NCBI GenBank assembly: GCA_002350615.1
Contig: DEFD01000004.1
Span: forward strand, 368 to 31,971
Reading direction: 5' to 3'
Source: Bacteroidales bacterium UBA2861
GTDB lineage: Bacteria > Bacteroidota > Bacteroidia > Bacteroidales > UBA932
DNA length: 31,604 bases
Below are positions 25,923 through 31,604 of this stretch, in pieces. Positions within the stretch are counted from its first letter, which is position 1; the number at the start of each line of letters is the position of its first letter. A program made the translations under genes and the position numbers. The notes beneath the pieces were generated by a model. It was not told the origin of the DNA. It did no database searches and worked only from the letters and a program-made list of their open reading frames with translations.

Positions 25923-27515
25923 ATGAAAAAGAGCTTTTCGATTATTGCGGCGGCACTGGCAATGGCCGCATGTTCTCATGAGCGTCTCGCAGTCGAGACC
26001 TATCCCGAACCTCTCCCGGACGGGGAGTATCCGCATGGAGAAGAAATGGTGCTGGGGCGTAAACGGGACAATCCCTTTTCCGTGGTCAATATGGCCAACG
26101 CCTTCCACTCTTATTACCATGCCTCCAAGGCGGCGGTGCAGGGAGTGGATGTCTATACTACGGATTATTACGTCCGCTTTCTGCCGGAAAACCAGGAGCA
26201 GCTGGACCGTCTCGAATCCCTGGGTCTGGACCTGATGGACCACCCGCTGGACTGCGAGATCGAGAAGGACGGCGACTGGTATCACGACCCTTCGGTTCCC
26301 GAGGGCGAGATAACCTGGCAGTACACTGTGGTGGGACGGGATTTTGAATTCCCGGAGGACATAGAGTATGAAATTCTGGAGGAATGCTTTCTGCCGGAAC
26401 ATTCTTCCGGTGCCGGTTCCAAGGCCATACTGGTGGATTGGGATGCAGTCGAGGCAGTGGCGTTCGAACAGACGGGCAACGGGAATCTGAAAAGCCGGCC
26501 GGCGTCAAAAGGGTCGGGAGGAGGCACTCCCCGAGGCAGGATAAGTATAGTGGATGAGAAACTCGGTCCCGAACCCATAGGAGTAGCAGGGGTCAGGGTG
26601 ATGTGCAACAGCTTCGTGCGCATCGCCAAGGCATACACCGACGAACAGGGCTACTACAAAATGTCCAAGAGCTTCAGCAGCAAGCCCCGCTACAGGATAG
26701 TATTCAAGAATAAGAAAGGTTTCGGGATAGGCCTGAACACTATCATCTATCCCGCCTCTTACTCCGGATTGGGCAAGCACTCGGCCGAAGGGGTGAGCCG
26801 AGTGGTTACTTCCCGGTCCAACCGCAATCTCTTCTGCCGCTGCGTGGTGAACAATGCCGTTTACGACTATTTCAACAGCTGCAAGGAGGGCGGACAGTCC
26901 ATGCCGGCGCCTCCTACCAACCTGCGTCTGTGGATATTCCAGAAGCTGGATGCCAGCAGTGCGGTGATGCTGCAGCAGGGAGTGCTGGTGGACGATACTT
27001 TCATAGGGGAGTTCCTTGGAGAATATGCCAGACTGGTAAAAAAGTTTCTGCCGGACATAACCATAGGTGCGAAAGGCAAGGACGATTACGCATCCCTGTA
27101 TGCGGCGGCCATCCACGAATGCGCACATGCGAGCCACTTCAAGAAAGTGGGGAAGGCTTACTGGCAGAAGGTTACGGAGTTCATCGTCAGTTCCTGGCTT
27201 GAGTCAGGCGACGTGTACGGCGTGGGAAACGAAAAGAACCACGGTTATGCCGAGGTGAGCGAAATGTGGGCCTACTATGTGCAGTCCCGTCTCTACAGCG
27301 ACCGCTACCCCTCGGACAAGAGTATTTTCGGCACCGGCTGGTGGTTCTCGCCGCAGGTCTTCTTCTATCTGGACGAAAGGGGGCTTACCCGTTTCAAGAT
27401 CATCGAAGCCCTGGGCAAAGAAGTGAACAGCAGGGAAAAGCTGGAAGAAGAGCTGATCAAACTCTACCCGGACTTTAAGACGACCATACAGGTGGCATTC
27501 AACAGGTATAACTGA
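25923..27515 (+). CDS. Putative zinc metallopeptidase lipoprotein
   Basis: A 530-residue protein from the ATG at 25923 (a TTG at 25917 is rejected). The lipoprotein signal ends AMAACS (Cys 17). A carboxypeptidase-regulatory-like segment at about 205-270 contains PIGVAGVRVMCNSF and AYTDEQGYYKM. The C-terminal half has an HExxH zinc motif, HECAH, at residues 398-402, followed by HGYAEVSEMWAYYV, where Glu447 or Glu444 could be the third zinc ligand of a gluzincin. No established family name is evident to me. It is 8 nt upstream of a DUF3575 gene, so the two may act at the same surface. The substrate is unknown and peptidase activity is inferred from the motif only. Confidence 0.7.
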   Translation: MKKSFSIIAAALAMAACSHERLAVETYPEPLPDGEYPHGEEMVLGRKRDNPFSVVNMANAFHSYYHASKAAVQGVDVYTTDYYVRFLPENQEQLDRLESLGLDLMDHPLDCEIEKDGDWYHDPSVPEGEITWQYTVVGRDFEFPEDIEYEILEECFLPEHSSGAGSKAILVDWDAVEAVAFEQTGNGNLKSRPASKGSGGGTPRGRISIVDEKLGPEPIGVAGVRVMCNSFVRIAKAYTDEQGYYKMSKSFSSKPRYRIVFKNKKGFGIGLNTIIYPASYSGLGKHSAEGVSRVVTSRSNRNLFCRCVVNNAVYDYFNSCKEGGQSMPAPPTNLRLWIFQKLDASSAVMLQQGVLVDDTFIGEFLGEYARLVKKFLPDITIGAKGKDDYASLYAAAIHECAHASHFKKVGKAYWQKVTEFIVSSWLESGDVYGVGNEKNHGYAEVSEMWAYYVQSRLYSDRYPSDKSIFGTGWWFSPQVFFYLDERGLTRFKIIEALGKEVNSREKLEEELIKLYPDFKTTIQVAFNRYN

Positions 27516-27522
27516 GTCGGAC

Positions 27523-28113
27523 ATGGTTAATATTCTTTTTCGCCTCTGTGCGGCCGTCTTTTCAGTCCTGGGTTTCAGCCTCTGCGCTGCCGGACAGGAA
27601 CTGTCCCTTGCCACCAATATAGCGGACTATGCGATGGGCGGTACTCTCAATGCTGAAACCGCATACGGAATCTCCAGGCACTGGAGCCTGAATGCAGGGT
27701 TCAGGTACAATCCCTTCCGTTACGGAGAAGGGGATGACATCCGCCTTCACCGGCAGCGCTCGTTCAGCGCCGGAGCGAGATGGTGGCCCTGGCATATCTA
27801 TTCAGGGTGGTGGATATCCGGGAAAATCCAATATCAGGAATACGCCAGTACGGATTCACAGGGGGCTCTGTTCCCGGATTATTTCGGTGGAGGCGCCGCT
27901 ATGGAAGGGGACCGCTACGGTGTCGGAGTGGGTGCGGGATATTCCCGCATGCTCGGGCCGCACTTCAACCTCGACCTGGGCCTTGGCTTCTGGGGCGGCT
28001 ACTCCACTTACGTGCGCTACAGCTGTCCATCCTGCGGCCGCATCGTGGACAATGGATCCAAGCCGTTCTTCCTTCCCAACGAGCTGATTCTGGCGCTGAA
28101 TTATATTTTTTGA
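27523..28113 (+). CDS. DUF3575-family outer-membrane beta-barrel protein
   Basis: A 196-residue protein with a Sec signal peptide (cleavage near CAAGQE). It shows the DUF3575 pattern: LSLATNIADYAMGGTLNAE, SRHWSLNAGFRYNPF, SFSAGARWWPWHIYSGWW, DRYGVGVGAGYSRMLGPHFN and LDLGLGFWGGYSTYVRYSC. It ends in LALNYIF, an aromatic C-terminus typical of outer-membrane barrels. A CPSCG pair of cysteines lies near the end. It follows the metallopeptidase by 8 nt. Its last 32 coding bases lie in a 40-bp repeat that recurs 1.8 kb downstream. Confidence 0.88.
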   Translation: MVNILFRLCAAVFSVLGFSLCAAGQELSLATNIADYAMGGTLNAETAYGISRHWSLNAGFRYNPFRYGEGDDIRLHRQRSFSAGARWWPWHIYSGWWISGKIQYQEYASTDSQGALFPDYFGGGAAMEGDRYGVGVGAGYSRMLGPHFNLDLGLGFWGGYSTYVRYSCPSCGRIVDNGSKPFFLPNELILALNYIF

Positions 28114-28121
28114 TGATTTAT
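28082..28121. repeat. 40-bp direct repeat, left copy (end of the DUF3575 gene)
   Basis: An exact 40-bp sequence beginning AGCTGATTCTGG and ending TGATGATTTAT recurs at 29895-29934. The left copy covers the final codons and stop of the DUF3575 gene plus 8 nt. The bases on both sides differ between copies, so the repeat is exactly bounded. It looks like an attachment-site or recombination duplication. Confidence 0.95.
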
Positions 28122-28152
28122 TATACCTCCCATTCTTATTAATACTCGCTAT

Positions 28153-29298
28153 ATGGATAACGACGCCTCAAAAGTAGTGATGATTCACGACGTAAAGTTA
28201 GACGAGGAGTACACTCAATGGCTGAATGAGATCAAAGCAAGGTACCGCAATGCACAGATCAAAGCAGCTGTCAAGGTGAACGCCGAACAACTGCTTTTTA
28301 ACTGGCAGTTGGGGCAGGACCTTGTGATACGCAAGGCTGAAGAAAGATGGGGCTCCGGTATTGTGGAGCAAGTCAGCCTCGACCTCCAGGCCGAGTTCCC
28401 GGGCTCCAAGGGCTTCAGTACTACAAATTTATGGTATATGAAGCAGTGGTATCAGTTTTATGCAGCGGCGATACCAAAACTCCAACAACTTGTTGGAGAA
28501 TTGCAGCGTACAGAAGAATCTCAAGATCAGGGCATTGACTTGCCGGGAGTGTTTATGTGTGTTCCATGGGGGCATCACATTCAAATACTGTCCAAGTGCA
28601 AGAATATCGATGAGGCTATCTTCTATATTGTTCACTGCGCCTCCGAAGGTTGGAGCCGTCAGGCTTTGATGAACTGCATCAAAGCCGATTACTATCACAC
28701 GTCCGGCGGCGCAATTACGAACTTCAGCGAAATACTGCCTACTCCTCAACGCGAACTCGCTCAAGCTATCACCAAAGATACCTACGACTTCGGTTTCATT
28801 TCTTTACCGAAAGGATATGAGGAAAAAGAACTGGAGACGGAACTCGAAAAGCATCTCACCCGTTTCCTTCTAGAACTGGGCTCCGGATTTGCCTATCTCG
28901 GTCGCCAGAAACAGATCCTAGTCGCCGGAAAAACACGGAAAATTGATATGCTCTTTTTCCATATCCCGCTCAACTGCTACATCGTGGTAGAACTCAAGGC
29001 CGTGCCATTCCAGCCGGAATTTGCCGGAAAACTCAATTTCTATGTCAATGCAGTCGATGACCTAATCAAAACCCCGTCCCAGAACCCGACCATAGGCCTT
29101 CTGATTTGCAGCAACAAGGCAGAAACGGAAGTGCAATACGCCTTCAAGGGTGTCCGGACGCCGATAGGCGTGGCCTCGTATGACAATATCCAGATAAAGA
29201 AGATCCAAGAGCAGCTACCATCCATAGAGGAACTCAAGACACGCATTCAGCTGCTTGAGAAAGAATTGAATAGGGAACGATATACTAGTTTACACTAA
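28153..29298 (+). CDS. PD-(D/E)XK nuclease, DUF1016/YhcG-like
   Basis: A 381-residue protein. The N-terminal DUF1016 domain, about 15-190, contains LLFNWQLGQDLVIRKAEERW, FPGSKGFSTTNLWYMKQWY and VPWGHHIQILSKC. The C-terminal PD-(D/E)XK nuclease fold, about 200-365, has Asp265 in KIDMLFF and Glu280-x-Lys282 in VVELKA, with YLGRQKQI before it, so the catalytic core looks intact. Such proteins occur in mobile islands, sometimes near restriction or defence genes; no single physiological role is settled. The gene lies 31 nt after the left 40-bp repeat and 43 nt before the unknown gene, with a weak hairpin between them. Confidence 0.88.
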   Translation: MDNDASKVVMIHDVKLDEEYTQWLNEIKARYRNAQIKAAVKVNAEQLLFNWQLGQDLVIRKAEERWGSGIVEQVSLDLQAEFPGSKGFSTTNLWYMKQWYQFYAAAIPKLQQLVGELQRTEESQDQGIDLPGVFMCVPWGHHIQILSKCKNIDEAIFYIVHCASEGWSRQALMNCIKADYYHTSGGAITNFSEILPTPQRELAQAITKDTYDFGFISLPKGYEEKELETELEKHLTRFLLELGSGFAYLGRQKQILVAGKTRKIDMLFFHIPLNCYIVVELKAVPFQPEFAGKLNFYVNAVDDLIKTPSQNPTIGLLICSNKAETEVQYAFKGVRTPIGVASYDNIQIKKIQEQLPSIEELKTRIQLLEKELNRERYTSLH

Positions 29299-29336
29299 AG
29301 AAACACCTGCTTCCTGATTGAAATCGGGTGTTTTAA
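29299..29336 (+). terminator. Weak hairpin/terminator between the nuclease and unknown genes
   Basis: AAACACC can pair with GGTGTTT, with an inner stem CCTGAT/ATCGGG (one G-U), followed by TTTTAAATAA. The alternative pairings compete, so it may attenuate rather than stop transcription into the next gene. Confidence 0.5.
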
Positions 29337-29341
29337 ATAAG

Positions 29342-29896
29342 ATGAGTGATTCAGGAAAAGAAAAACAGCCACACGAACTATGTAAGCAGGATTACTCCAC
29401 TAGTGCTTCTCGTGTAGCTGATGCGGCAAATGTAAGGATAAAACCTGACATTGCAATAGAAAACCTCAAAAAACTTGGAGCGTTATACAAAAATGTCACA
29501 AGCGTCAGAGGTTTCCTGACAGACTTAAGGCTGGCATTGGGAATATCTGATTCTGACGGATCTACCAAATACGGAGTTGTGGATATCTATTCAGAAGATG
29601 GCTCTTCTTTGACTGCATCTTTGGCTATTACAAATCATAATGCTAATGCATCAACTTATATTGAACATAATGCAAACTATGAGTATAATTTACGTATTCT
29701 TGTCAGAAAAAGGTATATCAGAAATAAGTTCCGAGCCAATAATAAAGTCAGACTTGATGAATATGTGTACTACGAAGAAAGGCTGAAATTGAATTGTAAG
29801 CCGCTGAGTTTGGTGATAGACGGAATAATAAACTTCTTACGGACAGGAGTATATGAAGACAAAACCAAAGTTGCTTTCAAAAATGTATCACCATAG
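29342..29896 (+). CDS. Unknown AT-rich cassette protein
   Basis: A 184-residue soluble protein from the ATG at 29342 (an upstream TTG at 29318 lies inside the hairpin region). It has no signal peptide or membrane segment. Recognisable blocks are DYSTSASRVADAANVRI, IAIENLKKLGALYKN, LAITNHNANASTYIEHNAN, YEYNLRILVRKRYIRNKFR and IDGIINFLRTG. I recognise no family. Base composition is visibly more AT-rich than the flanking genes, suggesting foreign origin. The stop codon overlaps the first two bases of the right 40-bp repeat. A degenerate relative follows at once. A regulatory, toxin, antitoxin or antiphage role with the nuclease is possible but unsupported. Confidence 0.72.
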   Translation: MSDSGKEKQPHELCKQDYSTSASRVADAANVRIKPDIAIENLKKLGALYKNVTSVRGFLTDLRLALGISDSDGSTKYGVVDIYSEDGSSLTASLAITNHNANASTYIEHNANYEYNLRILVRKRYIRNKFRANNKVRLDEYVYYEERLKLNCKPLSLVIDGIINFLRTGVYEDKTKVAFKNVSP

Positions 29897-29934
29897 CTGA
29901 TTCTGGCGCTGAATTATATTTTTTGATGATTTAT
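29895..29934. repeat. 40-bp direct repeat, right copy
   Basis: An exact match to 28082-28121. Here it lies between the unknown gene and its decayed paralogue and encodes nothing obvious. It includes the coding-end signature CTGGCGCTGAATTATA of the DUF3575 gene, so the sequence came from that gene. Confidence 0.95.
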
Positions 29935-30353
29935 AAAAAGAAAAAAGCCAGTATCTTGAACTGTACAAGCGAGGGTATTTCACCTACTAGAGCTTCACAA
30001 GATATTGGCAACACAAAAGTACAAATATTTCGTGACAAAGCAATAATTTGTTTGAAAAAGATAGCAGTGGATTAGAATCTTCCTAAATCAGCCTGGGCAA
30101 GTAAATGAAGTATCATTATCCATCAGTAATCATCACGCGAATGCATATACTTTCATCACTAACAATGCGAATTTCGAATACAATTTCAGGCTTGTAATAC
30201 GAAAACACAGGCAAGAGAACAGGTTTCGCCCATCGCCTCAGGTGAGATTACCCACTCAGTAAGATTATACTGGGAATAATACACTTCTTGATAACAGGGC
30301 GGTTTGTTGATTATCTCGGAACGGCAATTATTAATGTATCTCCGGATAAATAG
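29935..30353 (+). pseudogene. Decayed paralogue of the unknown cassette gene at 29342
   Basis: Frames in this stretch align in order with the gene just upstream: QYLELYKRGYFT with QPHELCKQDYST; then, after a frameshift, TRASQDIGNTKVQIFRD with the SASRVADAANVRIKPD region; GQVNEVSLSISNHHANAYTF with GSSLTASLAITNHNANASTY; NFEYNFRLVIRKH with NYEYNLRILVRKR; and GIIHFLITG ... NVSPDK with GIINFLRTG ... NVSP. Several stops and frameshifts and a missing middle segment show it is not functional. Divergence is substantial, so it is not a recent duplicate. It lies directly after the right 40-bp repeat. Confidence 0.85.
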
Positions 30354-30361
30354 ACAGGACG

Positions 30362-30421
30362 AAACTTGAAACGATTGCCAAGTGCACCGGCCTCAGTGCC
30401 GAAGAAATCTCAGCGCTGTAG
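30362..30421 (+). pseudogene. Short remnant resembling the C-terminus of an Rpn-type PD-(D/E)XK transposase-like protein
   Basis: Nineteen codons ending in a stop read KLETIAKCTGLSAEEISAL. This resembles the conserved C-terminal tail (x-IAxxTGLSxEEI-x-x-L) of Rpn-family recombination-promoting nucleases common in Bacteroidales. The frame is closed just upstream, so nothing else remains. It is short and could be coincidental. Confidence 0.4.
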
Positions 30422-30597
30422 CAGGGAGCCTACAAACTGGTTTGGTGACCACCAGACGATCAATGTGATAAATAGTAATGCCTGTGGCGAAATTGCCGCA
30501 GGCATTACTGTTAAAGTGCTTGTCATTGACGCAATAAGCATTCTTGCGAACTGAAAATTACTAAAGCAAACATTGCTTTCTAACTTAGCTCGCTAAG
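30422..30597. other. Convergent intergenic region with hairpins
   Basis: No gene is supported here; a 62-codon open frame at 30366-30554 has no protein-like features. The region contains the 36-nt hairpin at 30474 and two adjacent inverted repeats at 30563 and 30581. It separates the plus-strand accessory patch from the minus-strand FISUMP gene, so terminators are expected. Confidence 0.5.
30474..30509. terminator. Long 15-bp stem-loop between convergent genes
   Basis: AGTAATGCCTGTGGC, loop GAAATT, GCCGCAGGCATTACT: fifteen pairs with one G-U. There is no long T-run on either side, so it may be a weak bidirectional terminator, a mobile palindrome or an RNA processing structure. Confidence 0.5.
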
Positions 30598-30600
30598 TTA
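30563..30600 (-). terminator. Tandem inverted repeats at the end of the FISUMP gene
   Basis: AAAGCAA-ACA-TTGCTTT (30563-30579) and TAACTTAGC-TC-GCTAAGTTA (30581-30600) are adjacent perfect inverted repeats. The second overlaps the FISUMP stop codon. Their place just beyond a minus-strand gene suggests termination, but the T-run is poor. Confidence 0.4.
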
Positions 30601-31272
30601 ATCTGCAACGGGGCGGATAGGTTGCCCGTCGCTTCGATTCATATCCCACATATACACTATCCCCCATTGCATTGCGACACTAACAGCACATCGTGGATAA
30701 TCTGTTGATATTGACGATGACCAATAAGAACCGCCATGGGAGGGGTCAATATAATAACCCGAATACCGCCCTGTGTAAGGGAAGAAAACGCTATTGCCAT
30801 TCTGAGCAGTAACTAACATCCCATTGACTCCTTTACTCGTTAAGGGAATCCAGATACATTTATTGATAAGTTCTGTCCATTCTTCATCTGTAGGCGTGCG
30901 CCATCTCCCGCCTAGTTTTTTTCTGGCAGCATCGTCTTCATAGTTGTAATCCTTAAAGGCAACTTTATTGTCGCTAGAGTTGTATTTTGTCATAGATCCT
31001 TCTGATCCATTACAAAAAATGTAGTTTGACCAAGAAAAACTTGATTTAGGCTTCGTTTCGCCCCACGCATAATAATCGCCAAATTCTTCTGGTCTTGTGG
31101 CGCCGAGATTCCAGCCTCGCCACTTGACGGACAGACCAAGATCTACCATTTCAGAAGTATTCTGAAGAAATAAGTTTGTGTCACTTAGTGCTACATGTTT
31201 GTTTGTTTTTTCGCAGGACAGAACGAACATGCTTAGCAGGAGGGCCGTTATGATGGTAAAATACTTATTCAT
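30598..31272 (-). CDS. FISUMP-domain lipoprotein
   Basis: A 224-residue protein from the ATG at 31272 (the TTG at 31278 is rejected). The lipoprotein signal ends FVLSCE (Cys 20). The mature part is one FISUMP/Fib_succ_major domain: MVDLGLSVKWRGWNLGATRP, YYAWGETKPKSSFSW, DDAARKKLGGRWRTPTDEEW, FFPYTGRYSG, GSYWSSS and SDGQPIRPV. These small C-type-lectin-like lipoproteins are widespread and multicopy in Bacteroidales. It follows the unknown upstream gene by 2 nt, so the two are probably co-transcribed. Its base composition is AT-rich compared with the main surface operon. Confidence 0.9.
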   Translation of the reverse strand: MNKYFTIITALLLSMFVLSCEKTNKHVALSDTNLFLQNTSEMVDLGLSVKWRGWNLGATRPEEFGDYYAWGETKPKSSFSWSNYIFCNGSEGSMTKYNSSDNKVAFKDYNYEDDAARKKLGGRWRTPTDEEWTELINKCIWIPLTSKGVNGMLVTAQNGNSVFFPYTGRYSGYYIDPSHGGSYWSSSISTDYPRCAVSVAMQWGIVYMWDMNRSDGQPIRPVAD

Positions 31273-31274
31273 AT

Positions 31275-31574
31275 TCAACTTTTTTCAGGTTCCTTAATTG
31301 ATCTTTGAATAATCTTATCCGATTTCATATTAAGCATTTTAGCAGAAACAAGGTATCTGACGAACTCATCCTTCTTGAGTTTATAGTGCTTACTATTTAA
31401 TAACTCGACAACTGTCTCACAAATGGATTTTATTGAATCATATGGCACAGCGTATGCAGATTCATTTACAAATATTCCACCAAAATTTGAAGAGATCATT
31501 TCTCGTATTTGGTCTCTGATTTCGTCGCTGATTGTGTATATTACAATTGCATTGTATTCTATATCATTCTGCAT
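31275..31574 (-). CDS. Unknown short protein, possibly 5'-truncated by the window edge
   Basis: Ninety-nine residues from the ATG at 31574; a GTG lies at 31583, and the frame stays open to the right edge, so the true start may be outside. The sequence (NDIEYNAIVIYTISDEIRDQ, YAVPYDSIKSICETVVELLN, KLKKDEFVRYLVSAKML) is mixed alpha/beta, with no signal peptide or known motif. It ends 2 nt before the FISUMP start. I do not recognise it. Confidence 0.6.
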   Translation of the reverse strand: MQNDIEYNAIVIYTISDEIRDQIREMISSNFGGIFVNESAYAVPYDSIKSICETVVELLNSKHYKLKKDEFVRYLVSAKMLNMKSDKIIQRSIKEPEKS

Positions 31575-31604
31575 AATTATCACTGTAAATTGCCACCGAA
31601 AAGT

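Larger units (their letters stand above)
28122..29934. mobile_element. Candidate 1.8-kb inserted cassette (nuclease plus unknown gene) bounded by 40-bp repeats
   Basis: The segment between the repeats, with one repeat copy, is 1813 bp. It carries a DUF1016-type nuclease gene and an AT-rich gene of unknown function, and no recombinase or transposase. The target is the 3' end of a native-looking gene, and the duplicated end restores the left gene intact, as in site-specific integration. A recombination or duplication product is an alternative. Mobility is inferred from the repeats and the cargo only. Confidence 0.55.

Noticed and set aside
28122..28152. A promoter for the nuclease gene in the short gap after the left repeat
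   Set aside because: No TAnnTTTG element or convincing -33 word is visible in these bases.
30366..30554. A 62-codon plus-strand open frame
   Set aside because: Low-complexity shadow overlapping a different-frame Rpn-like remnant and a hairpin; no start context or homology signal.

Overview
The window is from a member of the Bacteroidota, most likely a gut-type Bacteroidales. The signs are SusC/SusD-type proteins, fimbrillin-like, BACON-like, DUF5689 and FISUMP lipoproteins, many Cys-terminated lipoprotein signal peptides, Bacteroidetes-style -7 promoter elements, mostly weak Shine-Dalgarno sequences and a moderate G+C content. No rRNA, tRNA or CRISPR array was recognised.

Layout. (1) 1-737, minus strand: an IS4-type (DUF4372) transposase that runs off the left edge and appears to lack an internal segment. 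(2) 918-19466, plus strand: an 18.5 kb run of nine tightly spaced genes for surface proteins. In order: an endonuclease/exonuclease/phosphatase (EEP) lipoprotein, a BACON/jelly-roll-like lipoprotein, SusC, SusD, two paralogous DUF5689 lipoproteins, a fimbrillin-FISUMP lipoprotein, a 58-residue small protein, and a 1023-residue fimbrillin/GLUG beta-helix lipoprotein. It ends in a clear hairpin terminator at 19490. (3) 19596-25766: a HigB/HigA toxin-antitoxin pair heading a tightly packed housekeeping run: ftsY, pheT, a DUF4296 lipoprotein with a pentapeptide-repeat tail, a radical SAM protein and deoC. It ends in a strong hairpin at 25815. (4) 25923-28113: a putative zinc-metallopeptidase lipoprotein and a DUF3575 outer-membrane protein. 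(5) 28082-30510: an accessory patch. A PD-(D/E)XK (DUF1016/YhcG-type) nuclease gene and an AT-rich gene of unknown function lie between two exact 40-bp direct repeats. The left repeat is the 3' end of the DUF3575 gene. Beyond the right repeat is a decayed paralogue of the unknown gene, then a short remnant resembling an Rpn-type C-terminus, then large hairpins. (6) 30598-31574, minus strand: a FISUMP lipoprotein and a short unknown protein.

How the genes may work together. The large surface operon looks like a SusCD-type uptake machine whose accessory lipoproteins include an apparently intact metal-dependent phosphodiesterase/nuclease-fold enzyme and no recognisable glycoside hydrolase. Capture of a phosphorus-containing or nucleic-acid-like polymer is a plausible inference, not a demonstrated role. 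The most unusual structure is the repeat-bounded nuclease plus unknown-gene cassette at the end of the DUF3575 gene, beside a dead relative of the same unknown gene. This suggests repeated turnover of a small mobile or defence-like module at one site.
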